Positions 7,642 to 15,208 of a stretch of DNA of 64,000 nucleotides are shown here, one piece after another. The notes under the pieces are model-generated. The model searched no databases. It was given only the letters and a program-made list of their open reading frames with translations, and was not told where the DNA came from. Each line of letters opens with the position of its first letter. Position 1 is the first letter of the stretch. The translations under genes and the position numbers were made by a program. The DNA comes from JADLDB01 sp040752975 (lineage in GTDB: Bacteria; Myxococcota; Myxococcia; Myxococcales; Myxococcaceae): contig JBFMHF010000018.1 in NCBI GenBank assembly GCA_040752975.1, positions 4,227-68,226 of the forward strand, read 5' to 3'.

Positions 7642-9366
7642 GTGGAGCAGCGCTGGTCGACGGAGTATCTCCTGGGAATTCCCGCGCTGGACATCGGCCA
7701 CGAGGCGCTGTTCGCCGGGATTCAGCAACTGTGCAGCCCAGGCGTCGACCTCCCCACCGGCCTCCAGAAGCTGCGCGAGGAAGCGGCCAGGCACTTCGAG
7801 CGAGAAGAGCAGCTTCTCAGAAAACGGGACGTCAACGACTCGGGTGAGGAGAAGCGGGCACGCCAGTGTTTCTTCAGGCAACTCTGGAGCGACGCTTTCA
7901 TCCACTCACTGGGGACAGCCCGGTCCATCGCCGACTATCTGCGCGCGACCCTGGTGATGCACATCGCCGACGACGCAAGGCTCTTCGGCCGGAGGGTAAG
8001 CGACGGCGAGTCCGGCTTCACCCGCGCGCTCCTGCTGGAAGACGCAGTCGGGCAACTGTGGGAGGGGCTAGCGCACGCGTGGTGTGACCTCGAGCGGCGT
8101 CACCGGGAGTTCGCCGAGAGCGCCGAGCGCTACCGACTGCTGGTCGAGCGGACCAGCGCCGTCCCCTTCGAGCTCGACCCCTCGACCCTCCACTACACCT
8201 ACGTGTCGCCCCAGGTGCTCCGGCTGCTCGGGTTGTCGAACAATACCCCCGGGATTCAGGAGGCGGAGGCCAGCCGCGAAGCGGCCGCGCTCGTCGACGC
8301 CCTGCGCTCGGCGTCGTTTCTCGACCTCGTGCACGCCGACGACAAGGCGGACGTCGAGCGCCGCGTTCGCAGCTTCTGCGCCGCGCGGACACCGGGCAGC
8401 GAGATCGAGCTGGAGTACCGCGTCGTGGGCGTGGACGGGCGGGAGTCGTACGTGCGCACCACGCTCGGTTTCGATGCGGCCAGCGCCACCGTCGCGCGGG
8501 GCGTTAGCCTGAACGTGACGCAGCAGAAGCAGGTCGAGGCCGAGCTGCGCCAGGCCCAGAAGCTCGAGTCCGTGGGTCGGCTCGCGGCCGGGGTAGCCCA
8601 CGAAATCAACACGCCGGTGCAGTACGTGAGCGACAGCCTGAGCTTCATCCGCGACGGGGTGCAGGGACTCAAGCAGGTCATCGAGGCCTACCGGGCCGCG
8701 CTGGAGCCGTTGCGCGCCACCGTCGACCTGCGCCACCTCGACCAGGCCCTCGAGGAAGCGGACTATGCCTTCCTCGTCGAGGAGCTCCCCCGCGCCGTCG
8801 ACCGCTCGCTCGACGGCATCGGCCGAGTCGCCAGCATCGTCCGCTCCCTGAAGGACTTCGCCCACCCGGACCAGAAGGAGCGCTCCTACGTCGACATCAA
8901 CCGCGGCATCGAGAGCACGCTCACCATCGCCCGCAACGAGTACAAGTACGTCGCGGACATCGAGCTCGCGCTCGACCCCAATCTCCCCGGCGTCCCCTGT
9001 CATGCGGGGGACATCAACCAGTGCGTCCTCAACCTGGTGGTCAACGCGGCGCACGCCATCGAGGACGTGGTCAAGGGCACGGGCTCCCGCGGCCTGATTC
9101 GCGTGGCGACACGGGCCACTGGAGACGGAGTGGAGCTGGCCGTCTCGGACACGGGGGGCGGAATCCCAGAGAACATCCGCCACCGCATCTTCGACCCGTT
9201 CTTCACCACGAAAGAGGTGGGCCGCGGCACGGGGCAGGGGCTCGCCATCGTCCGCTCCACCATCGAGAAGCACCAGGGCCGCGTCTCGTTCGACACCGGA
9301 CCCACCGGTACGACCTTCACCCTCTGGCTGCCGTTGAACCTCCCGTCCTCGCCCGGATCGGCTTGA
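7642..9366 (+). CDS. Hemerythrin-like/PAS sensor histidine kinase
   Basis: Soluble hybrid sensor of 574 residues; the GTG start follows the preceding stop directly. Residues 1-120 form a hemerythrin-like four-helix bundle with His20 (ALDIGH), His51/Glu55 (HFEREE) and His107/Asp111 (HIADD). The usual HxxxH pair in helix three is absent (QCFFRQL), so metal binding may be altered. A PAS domain (about 155-290, ERYRLLVERTSAVPFEL) follows, then HisKA with His320 (GVAHEINTPVQ) and a HATPase_c domain (NLVVNAAHAI, DTGGGIP, GTGQGLAIV). No membrane segment, so it should sense a cytoplasmic signal such as oxygen, nitric oxide or redox state (inference). Two response regulators follow. Confidence 0.88.
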   Translation: MEQRWSTEYLLGIPALDIGHEALFAGIQQLCSPGVDLPTGLQKLREEAARHFEREEQLLRKRDVNDSGEEKRARQCFFRQLWSDAFIHSLGTARSIADYLRATLVMHIADDARLFGRRVSDGESGFTRALLLEDAVGQLWEGLAHAWCDLERRHREFAESAERYRLLVERTSAVPFELDPSTLHYTYVSPQVLRLLGLSNNTPGIQEAEASREAAALVDALRSASFLDLVHADDKADVERRVRSFCAARTPGSEIELEYRVVGVDGRESYVRTTLGFDAASATVARGVSLNVTQQKQVEAELRQAQKLESVGRLAAGVAHEINTPVQYVSDSLSFIRDGVQGLKQVIEAYRAALEPLRATVDLRHLDQALEEADYAFLVEELPRAVDRSLDGIGRVASIVRSLKDFAHPDQKERSYVDINRGIESTLTIARNEYKYVADIELALDPNLPGVPCHAGDINQCVLNLVVNAAHAIEDVVKGTGSRGLIRVATRATGDGVELAVSDTGGGIPENIRHRIFDPFFTTKEVGRGTGQGLAIVRSTIEKHQGRVSFDTGPTGTTFTLWLPLNLPSSPGSA

Positions 9367-9430
9367 CCCGCCGGGTAGTGAACGCCCCATGCCCCTGTCG
9401 GCAATGGCGGGCATGGCCGCAGCGATCGCG

Positions 9431-9445
9431 TGGCACGGCCGCTGC
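9431..9445 (+). promoter_or_regulatory. Sigma-54 type -24/-12 promoter candidate
   Basis: TGGCACG-GCCG-CTGC matches the -24/-12 consensus TGGCACG-N4-TTGC at all but one position, with GG and GC correctly spaced. It lies 13 bases ahead of the ATG of the HDOD regulator, so the predicted start of transcription would be almost at the ATG. No enhancer-binding protein gene is nearby. A chance match in GC-rich DNA is possible. Confidence 0.35.
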
Positions 9446-9458
9446 ACTCCCCGCACTC

Positions 9459-10613
9459 ATGCGTCGGATCATCTTCGTTGATGATGAGCAACGGGTGCTC
9501 GACGGACTGGCAAGCTCCCTGCGCCGCTACCGGAAACAGTGGGACATGACCTTCGTGTGCGGCGGCCGTGCGGCCCTCGACCGGCTCGCGGTGGATACGC
9601 CCTTCGACGTCATCGTCTCCGACGCCCGTATGCCGGACCTCGACGGAGAGAGCTTGCTTCGGGAAACCCAGCAGCGCTTCCCCGACATGGCGCGGCTGGT
9701 GCTTTCGGGGCAGACCGATGAGGGCGCCACGCGACGCTTGATGGATGTGGCGCACCAGTTCCTGGCCAAGCCCTGCGACAGCGCCGTTCTCTTCGAGGCC
9801 GTCGAGCGCGCCTGCGCTCTGCGCGAGATGCTGGGCAACACCCGCTTGCGCGCGCTGGTGACTCAGGCGGGTCGGCTCCCCGCGCCGCCGACCACCTACA
9901 CGCAGCTCACCGCGTTGCTCGAGCGCCCTGACGTGGGAGTGGCCGACGTCGCGAAGGCCATCGAGCGGAACCCCTCGCTCGCCGCCAAGCTCCTGCAGGT
10001 GGTCAACTCGGCCTTCTTCGGTTTGGCGCAGAAGATGACCCGGGTCCAGGCCGCGGCCACCTACCTGGGGCTGGAGACGGTCCGAATCCTCACCTTGTCG
10101 GTCGAGGTGGCCGCGTCGCTCGAGGTGGACGTCCCCACCGCGCTGCAGGAGCGGGTGCTCGGCGAGCAGAACCTCGTCGTTGCCCGGGTGGCGCGCGCCC
10201 TCGCCGGGAAGGGCCCGTTGGCCGAGGTCGCCTTCACCGCGGCACTCTTGAAGGACGTTGGAGTGCTGCTGCTCGCGACGCGGGAGCGCGAAGCCTGGGT
10301 TCCCCTCGTGCGCGAGGCCGGCGAAGACGCCGCCAGGCTGGTGGCCGCCGAGCGCGAACGCTTCGGCTGCGACCATGCACAGGTGGGCGCCTACCTGCTG
10401 TCGCTGTGGGGGCTTCCGGCGGGCGTCGTCCAGGCCGTGGCGAGTCACCACGGGCCCGTCCAGCCTGTGCAAGGAGAGGTGACGGCGGCGCACTGTGTCT
10501 ACGTCTCGACCCTGGCCATCGAGGGCGCTGCAGTGCCGTCGGAACTGGCCGGGGCGGGTCTGGAGCCGCTGCTCGAACGCGCGCGCTCTCTCGCCCGTGA
10601 GGCACTGCCGTGA
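9459..10613 (+). CDS. Response regulator with HDOD output domain
   Basis: A 384-residue regulator. The receiver domain (1-125) has D8-D9, phospho-acceptor Asp55 (VIVSDARMP) and Lys104 (FLAKPC). Residues about 135-380 form an HDOD domain (LPAPPTTYTQLTALLERPDVGVADVAKAIERNPSL, LLQVVNSAFFG, LGLETVRILTLS), the metal-less HD relative found in chemotaxis and c-di-GMP-linked signalling. The start at 9459 (MRRIIFVDDE) is the family N-terminus; no clear ribosome site. The reading frame also stays open upstream, but into the kinase gene. The next regulator overlaps its stop by 4 bases, so the two are translated together. The kinase at 7642 is the likely phosphate donor. Confidence 0.88.
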   Translation: MRRIIFVDDEQRVLDGLASSLRRYRKQWDMTFVCGGRAALDRLAVDTPFDVIVSDARMPDLDGESLLRETQQRFPDMARLVLSGQTDEGATRRLMDVAHQFLAKPCDSAVLFEAVERACALREMLGNTRLRALVTQAGRLPAPPTTYTQLTALLERPDVGVADVAKAIERNPSLAAKLLQVVNSAFFGLAQKMTRVQAAATYLGLETVRILTLSVEVAASLEVDVPTALQERVLGEQNLVVARVARALAGKGPLAEVAFTAALLKDVGVLLLATREREAWVPLVREAGEDAARLVAAERERFGCDHAQVGAYLLSLWGLPAGVVQAVASHHGPVQPVQGEVTAAHCVYVSTLAIEGAAVPSELAGAGLEPLLERARSLAREALP

Positions 10614-11728
10614 AGCCCGAGCGTCCACGTGTCCTCTGCGTCGACGACGAGCCGCTGGTTCTCGAAGGACTGCAGCTGACCCTGCGCCAGCACTGCGCCC
10701 TCACCGTCTCCTCGAAACCGCTGGAGGCTGTGGGGCTGCTCGACCCGGCCAACCCCTTCGTCGTCATCGTCTCCGACATGCGGATGCCGGGGCTCTCCGG
10801 TGCGGAATTCCTGGCCCGGGCGCGGGAGGTGTGTCCGGACAGCCAGCGGATTCTCCTGACGGGCCAGGTCGACGTCACCAGCGCGATCCAGGCCGTCAAC
10901 CAGGGGCAGATCTTCCGTTTCCTCACCAAGCCGTGCTCGCCGCCGGAGTTCCTGGCCGCGGTGCGGGCGGGCATCGAGCAGCACCGGCTGCTGACGGCCG
11001 AGCGAGAGCTGCTCGACCGCACACTGCGGGCTGCGGTCGCCACCCTGACCGATGCCCTGGCGCTGGCGCAGCCAGAGGTCTACGGTCGCGCGACGCGAAT
11101 GCGCCAGGTGGTGGTCGAGGTGGCGCGTGCCGTTGGCCTCACCGACACCTGGCACCTCGAGGTCGCCGCGCAGCTGTCCGACCTCGGCCTCATGTCACTG
11201 CCGGTAGAGACTGCCCGCAAGGTGGTGCGGGGCGAGCCGCTCGAGGAAGCCGAGCGGGCGATGCTGGCTCGCGCCGACGCGGTAGGCACGCGGCTGTTGG
11301 GACAGATTCCGCGCCTCGAGCCGGTGCTGGAACTCCTCGCCGCGGCTCGCGCCACCAAGCAGCCCCCGCCAGGCGCGCAGGCCGCCGCCTTGCTCCGCGC
11401 CGTCCTCGAACTCCACCGCCTGGACGCGGACGGTACCGCGCCCGAGCGCGCACTCGCCCAGCTCTCCACTGAAACCCCTCCAGTCATCCTTCGCGCACTC
11501 GAGGCCCTCGCGCAGCGCGCCCGGCTGGGCACCCGGGTGCTCGCGCTGCCGGTGGCCGAACTGCGCCCGGGCATGACGCTGCTCGAGAACGTCGTCAGCA
11601 CCACCGGGGCGCTGCTCATCGCGCGCGGTCACGTGCTCACGGAGAGCGTGCTCGAGCGCGTGCGCAACGTTCACGTGAGCCGCGGCGTGCGCGAACCCAT
11701 CACGGTGCGGCCAACCGAAGGCTCCTGA
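10610..11728 (+). CDS. Response regulator with degenerate HD-GYP output
   Basis: A 372-residue regulator whose GTG start overlaps the previous stop (GTGA). Receiver domain with D12-D13, Asp56 (VIVSDMRMP) and Lys107 (FLTKPC), the arrangement of RpfG-type c-di-GMP phosphodiesterases. The output region lines up with the HD-GYP fold (VYGRATRMRQVVVEVARAVGL...LSDLGLMSLP) and its usual C-terminal tail (LRPGMTLLENVVSTTGALLIARGHVLTE). However the metal-binding HD pair is replaced (LSDLG where LHDIG is expected), and no GYP motif is visible. It is therefore probably a binding or scaffold protein, not an enzyme (inference). Confidence 0.85.
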   Translation: MKPERPRVLCVDDEPLVLEGLQLTLRQHCALTVSSKPLEAVGLLDPANPFVVIVSDMRMPGLSGAEFLARAREVCPDSQRILLTGQVDVTSAIQAVNQGQIFRFLTKPCSPPEFLAAVRAGIEQHRLLTAERELLDRTLRAAVATLTDALALAQPEVYGRATRMRQVVVEVARAVGLTDTWHLEVAAQLSDLGLMSLPVETARKVVRGEPLEEAERAMLARADAVGTRLLGQIPRLEPVLELLAAARATKQPPPGAQAAALLRAVLELHRLDADGTAPERALAQLSTETPPVILRALEALAQRARLGTRVLALPVAELRPGMTLLENVVSTTGALLIARGHVLTESVLERVRNVHVSRGVREPITVRPTEGS

Positions 11729-11770
11729 GCACGAGGGACCAGCGCCGCGAGGCGGGCCACCGCAGCGCCG

Positions 11771-14023
11771 TCAAGCCCTCGACAGGAGCTCCCTCAGCGT
11801 CTTGAGCAGGCGGCGCGGGCAGAAGGGCTTCTGCAGGCCAACGACGGGAGCGCCATCGAGCTCGAGCTCCACCACGTCGGGTCGCGCGCTCAGGAAGGCA
11901 ACCGACAGCCCCGGCCGCAGGCGAATGGCCCGCTGCGCGAGCTCTCGCCCGTCCAGGAGGGGCATCTCGAGGTCGGTCACCAGAGCGTCGTAGTGCGCGG
12001 CCTGCTGGCCGAGGAGGTACAGGCCCTCGGCGCCGTTGGAGGCCAGGGTGACGACGTAGCCGGCGCGGGCCAGCATGGAATGAAGGAGGCGCCGCACGTG
12101 CTCGTCGTCATCCACCACGAGGAGGTGTTCCCCCTGCCCTCGAAGGTCGGAAAGGTCTCCTTCCTCCTCCGACCGTCCTTCCGTGGAGAACTCGGCCTCG
12201 ACCTCATCCCGCGCCACGGGGAGAAACACGGAGAAGGTCGTGCCGTGTTCGGCCCCGCCTCGCTGCGACGCCACCCGAACGGCCCCGCCATTCTGCGTCA
12301 CGATGGCCTGCACGATGGCCAGGCCCAGGCCGGTGCCCTTCTCCGCGCTCTTCGTGGTGAAGAAGGGTTCGAACATGCGATTGAGCACGTGCGGCTCGAC
12401 GCCCTCGCCGGTGTCGCGGACCTCGAGGCAGACGAAGTCGCCGGGTGGGAGCCCAAGCCCCTCGTCGCTCGTGACGTGCGCCTTGCGTGCGATGATGGAC
12501 ACCTGCCCGCCTTCGGGCATGGCGTCGCGGGCGTTGACGCACAGGTTCATCAAGACCTGCTCCAGCTGGCCTGGATCGACCATGCACGACGGGAGCTGGT
12601 CCTCGGTCGCCCAGCTCAGGCGGACGCGCGCGCCCAGCGCCGGGCGCACCAGTCGCTCGAAGGCCGTGAGTGCCTGCTGGCAGTCGACCGGCTGCGGGCT
12701 GGCGTTGCGACGCCGGCTGTAGGTGAGCAGCTGCCGGGTCAGCGCGGAGGCGCGCCGGGCAGACTCGAGAATCTCGTGCGCGTCACGCCGGCGATCCTCG
12801 GGCAGCTCGTCGTCATGGGAAAGCCCGTCCGCGTAGGCCTGGATGACGGACAACACGTTGTTGAAGTCGTGGGCGATTCCGCTCGCCATGCGGCCAAGGC
12901 TGTCGAGCCGCTGCGCCTGGCTGACGAGCTCGTCCGTGCGGCGCTGGAACTCGATGTCCTCGACCACGGTCACGAAGTAGTCCGGCCGCCCTGCCTCGTC
13001 TCGCGCCAGGCTGGTCGTCACCCGAACCCAGGCCCGGCTGCCGTCGCACCGTCGAAGGTGTCGTTCCTGCACGACCGAGGGGCGCTCGTCTTCGAGCAGG
13101 GCCCGCCTCAAGGCCGAGTCGACCTGCGCGTCCTCGGGGGCCCAGAGCGCGGCGGGCGGGTTCTGCACCAGCGCCGCCTCCGTCGTCCCGCAGATGTTCG
13201 CCAGCTTCGCATTGACGAGCAGCCAGCGCCCCCCATCTACCGACAGGTGCCCCAGGCCGACGGCGGCCTGCTCGAAGGTGGTGCGAAACCGTCGGTCTGC
13301 GGCCGCGCGCTCAGCCTCCATCGCCTTGAGCGGCGTCAGATCTCGAATGACGGTCAACACGTGCTGTCCGTCGCCCAGGAGGCCCAGGCTGACGTCAACG
13401 GGTAGGACCTGCCCGTCGGCCGTCTGCAAGCTGAAGGTCCGGTTGCGCCCCATGGGCCGGGAGCGAGCTTCGTGGCTCCACTCCGTTCGCGCCTGGGCGT
13501 GCCGCGCCCGAAGCGCCTCCGGAAGCAGGACTTCTACCGGCTGACCCACCAAGTGCTCCGGGCTGAAGCCACACGCGACCAGGTGGTGGTTGCAGGCCAC
13601 AATGCGGCCGGTCCTCTCCACGATGAGGGCGGGGTCCGGGAGCAGGTGGAGCAGACCACTGAGGGAATCCAACTCGCTCCCTTCGACCCATGCCACGCCG
13701 TCGAGGCGCGCGCCGCCTCCCCCGGCGTGAGGGGCGGCGGCGAGATTCAGCTCCGCGTGAACGCGAACCCAGTGGCCGCGTTGGTGTCGCAGACGAATGC
13801 ACACGAGGGCGTGTCCTGCCTGGAGCGCCTCCTCATAGGCAGCCGCGAGCAGCTGCCGGTCGGAATCTGATGCCAGGAGGGCGCGCCACTCCGCCCTTTC
13901 CTCGAGCAACTCGTCGACGGAGTAACCGACCAGCGCTTCCAGGTTTCTGGCGGTCAGCCTGACCAGCCGGGGCGTGGGCTCAACCTCGAACGAGAAGCTC
14001 ACGACCCCGCTCGCGCTCTGCAT
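11771..14023 (-). CDS. Multi-PAS hybrid histidine kinase with receiver domain
   Basis: Soluble hybrid kinase of 750 residues. There are three or more PAS domains (from about 10, 135 and 250, the last with LKAMEAERAAADRRFRTTFEQAAVGLGHLS at its linker). HisKA has the H-box GIAHDFNNVLSVIQAY (His about 385), followed by HATPase_c (NLCVNARDAMPEGG, DTGEGVEP, GTGLGLAIVQAI) and a C-terminal receiver (LLVVDDDEHVRRLL, acceptor Asp in VTDLEMPLLDG, Lys in GLQKPFCP). H-boxes of the AHDFNN type are common in NtrB-like hybrid kinases. The ATG at 14023 has an upstream GGGGGAAG; an earlier ATG at 14098 has no ribosome site but remains possible. It is divergent from the LuxR regulator at 14279. Confidence 0.88.
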   Translation of the reverse strand: MQSASGVVSFSFEVEPTPRLVRLTARNLEALVGYSVDELLEERAEWRALLASDSDRQLLAAAYEEALQAGHALVCIRLRHQRGHWVRVHAELNLAAAPHAGGGGARLDGVAWVEGSELDSLSGLLHLLPDPALIVERTGRIVACNHHLVACGFSPEHLVGQPVEVLLPEALRARHAQARTEWSHEARSRPMGRNRTFSLQTADGQVLPVDVSLGLLGDGQHVLTVIRDLTPLKAMEAERAAADRRFRTTFEQAAVGLGHLSVDGGRWLLVNAKLANICGTTEAALVQNPPAALWAPEDAQVDSALRRALLEDERPSVVQERHLRRCDGSRAWVRVTTSLARDEAGRPDYFVTVVEDIEFQRRTDELVSQAQRLDSLGRMASGIAHDFNNVLSVIQAYADGLSHDDELPEDRRRDAHEILESARRASALTRQLLTYSRRRNASPQPVDCQQALTAFERLVRPALGARVRLSWATEDQLPSCMVDPGQLEQVLMNLCVNARDAMPEGGQVSIIARKAHVTSDEGLGLPPGDFVCLEVRDTGEGVEPHVLNRMFEPFFTTKSAEKGTGLGLAIVQAIVTQNGGAVRVASQRGGAEHGTTFSVFLPVARDEVEAEFSTEGRSEEEGDLSDLRGQGEHLLVVDDDEHVRRLLHSMLARAGYVVTLASNGAEGLYLLGQQAAHYDALVTDLEMPLLDGRELAQRAIRLRPGLSVAFLSARPDVVELELDGAPVVGLQKPFCPRRLLKTLRELLSRA

Positions 14024-14118
14024 GGGGCCCGTTCTTCCCCCGGGCCGACCTTCCTGGTTCCTGAGGCTTTCCTCGACCAATCGGCTGCCATCAGACAAGC
14101 GGTGCGGTATCCGGGCAA

Positions 14119-14136
14119 CCTGTCTGGCCGGACAGG
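14119..14136. promoter_or_regulatory. Palindrome between divergent kinase and LuxR genes
   Basis: CCTGTC-TGGCCG-GACAGG is a perfect 6-bp inverted repeat around a GGCC core in the 250-base divergent intergenic region. Its place and dyad symmetry suit an operator for the adjacent LuxR-type regulator, but nothing else supports binding. Confidence 0.35.
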
Positions 14137-14278
14137 CGAGTTGCGCCCTGACCCAGCACGGCTCTCAGCCGGGGGCAGTGCCTGCATGTCCGGTCAGGTC
14201 GGCTGTCGCGGGTCGCAGGAATGTGCATAGCTGGCGCAAGAAAGTGCTCGCCACGAAGGTCCGATTGGCGAGAAGTGG

Positions 14279-15184
14279 TTGCGCGTGGCAGCAAGCGAGT
14301 GGGAAGGCCTTTCCGTTCGTCTGGTGGAGAGAGAGCTCCAGCCGACCGCCATTCTCGATGAAGAGGCGCGCCTGGTGGCCGCGAGTCCTTCCTTCATCGA
14401 GCTGCTGGGACTCCGCGGCAGTCAGGGCGTCAACCTGTTGGCGGCGCTCGACGTTTCTTCGCGGCGGTCCTTCTCCGACGCGCTCCCACAAGCCAGGCGG
14501 GCTGGGCGTGCGTCGGTGGTCGTCACCCCGAGGCACTCGAGCCGCGTGGTCGACCTTGCTCTGGAGCTGGAGGCTGCGCCTCCGTCGCGTGCGGTACTGG
14601 TGCGCGTCGTGAACGTACAGCCGCGGCGGCAGGGCTTGCCCGTGGGGCCCGTTGCCGGTCGCACCTATGACGTCAGCATCTCCTCGCGGCGCATCCTTCG
14701 CGCGGCACCGCCGCTCTCCGAGTCCGAGCTGTCGGATGCCGACGCCCCGTGCTACCGGCAACTGTTCGGGGCGTCGCACGAGTGTCGGGGCTGTCCGGTG
14801 GCTTCGCTGGAGGGGGCTTCGGCCCGGTCGGCCTGCGTCGTCGTCCCCACGCCAGGCGAGGGAGCCCATCGCTGCGGACAGCCCTGGGCGGTCCTCGCTT
14901 ATTCCGAGCGCATCGATGGAAAGACCGTGCGTGTGACCTACGTGCCGGTGGACCAGTCGCTCTACTCGGCGCTCGTCGACCGGCGAATTGACTCGCTGGT
15001 CGAGAACCCGGCCCTCACCACGCGCGAGCGGGAGGTCCTCCGGTTCATCCTGAACTGCGCCGACGAGGCGGAGCTCGCCTCGCGCCTCGGCGTGTCCACG
15101 AGGACGGTGAAGTTCCACCAGATGAACCTGCTGCGGAAGCTGAAGCTCGACTCCAAGGCGGCGCTCTTCGCGCTGCTGCGTTGA
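14279..15184 (+). CDS. LuxR-family transcriptional regulator with PAS-like sensor
   Basis: A 301-residue regulator. The N-terminal 75 residues look like a PAS domain (LQPTAILDEEARLVAASPSF). The middle carries a cysteine cluster CYRQLFGASHECRGCP (about 161-176) with the C-x-n-C-x2-C spacing seen near PAS domains that bind a metal or sense redox. The C-terminus is a LuxR (GerE) helix-turn-helix: LTTREREVLRFIL, ELASRLGVSTRTVKFHQMNLLRKL. There is no receiver domain, so control would be by the PAS/Cys region (inference). The TTG at 14279 has a purine-rich GGCGAGAAG ahead; the GTG at 14285 is an alternative. It is convergent with the NIT-domain kinase. Confidence 0.82.
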   Translation: MRVAASEWEGLSVRLVERELQPTAILDEEARLVAASPSFIELLGLRGSQGVNLLAALDVSSRRSFSDALPQARRAGRASVVVTPRHSSRVVDLALELEAAPPSRAVLVRVVNVQPRRQGLPVGPVAGRTYDVSISSRRILRAAPPLSESELSDADAPCYRQLFGASHECRGCPVASLEGASARSACVVVPTPGEGAHRCGQPWAVLAYSERIDGKTVRVTYVPVDQSLYSALVDRRIDSLVENPALTTREREVLRFILNCADEAELASRLGVSTRTVKFHQMNLLRKLKLDSKAALFALLR

Positions 15185-15208
15185 CGGGCAGCCGCGTACC
15201 CGTTCGCC

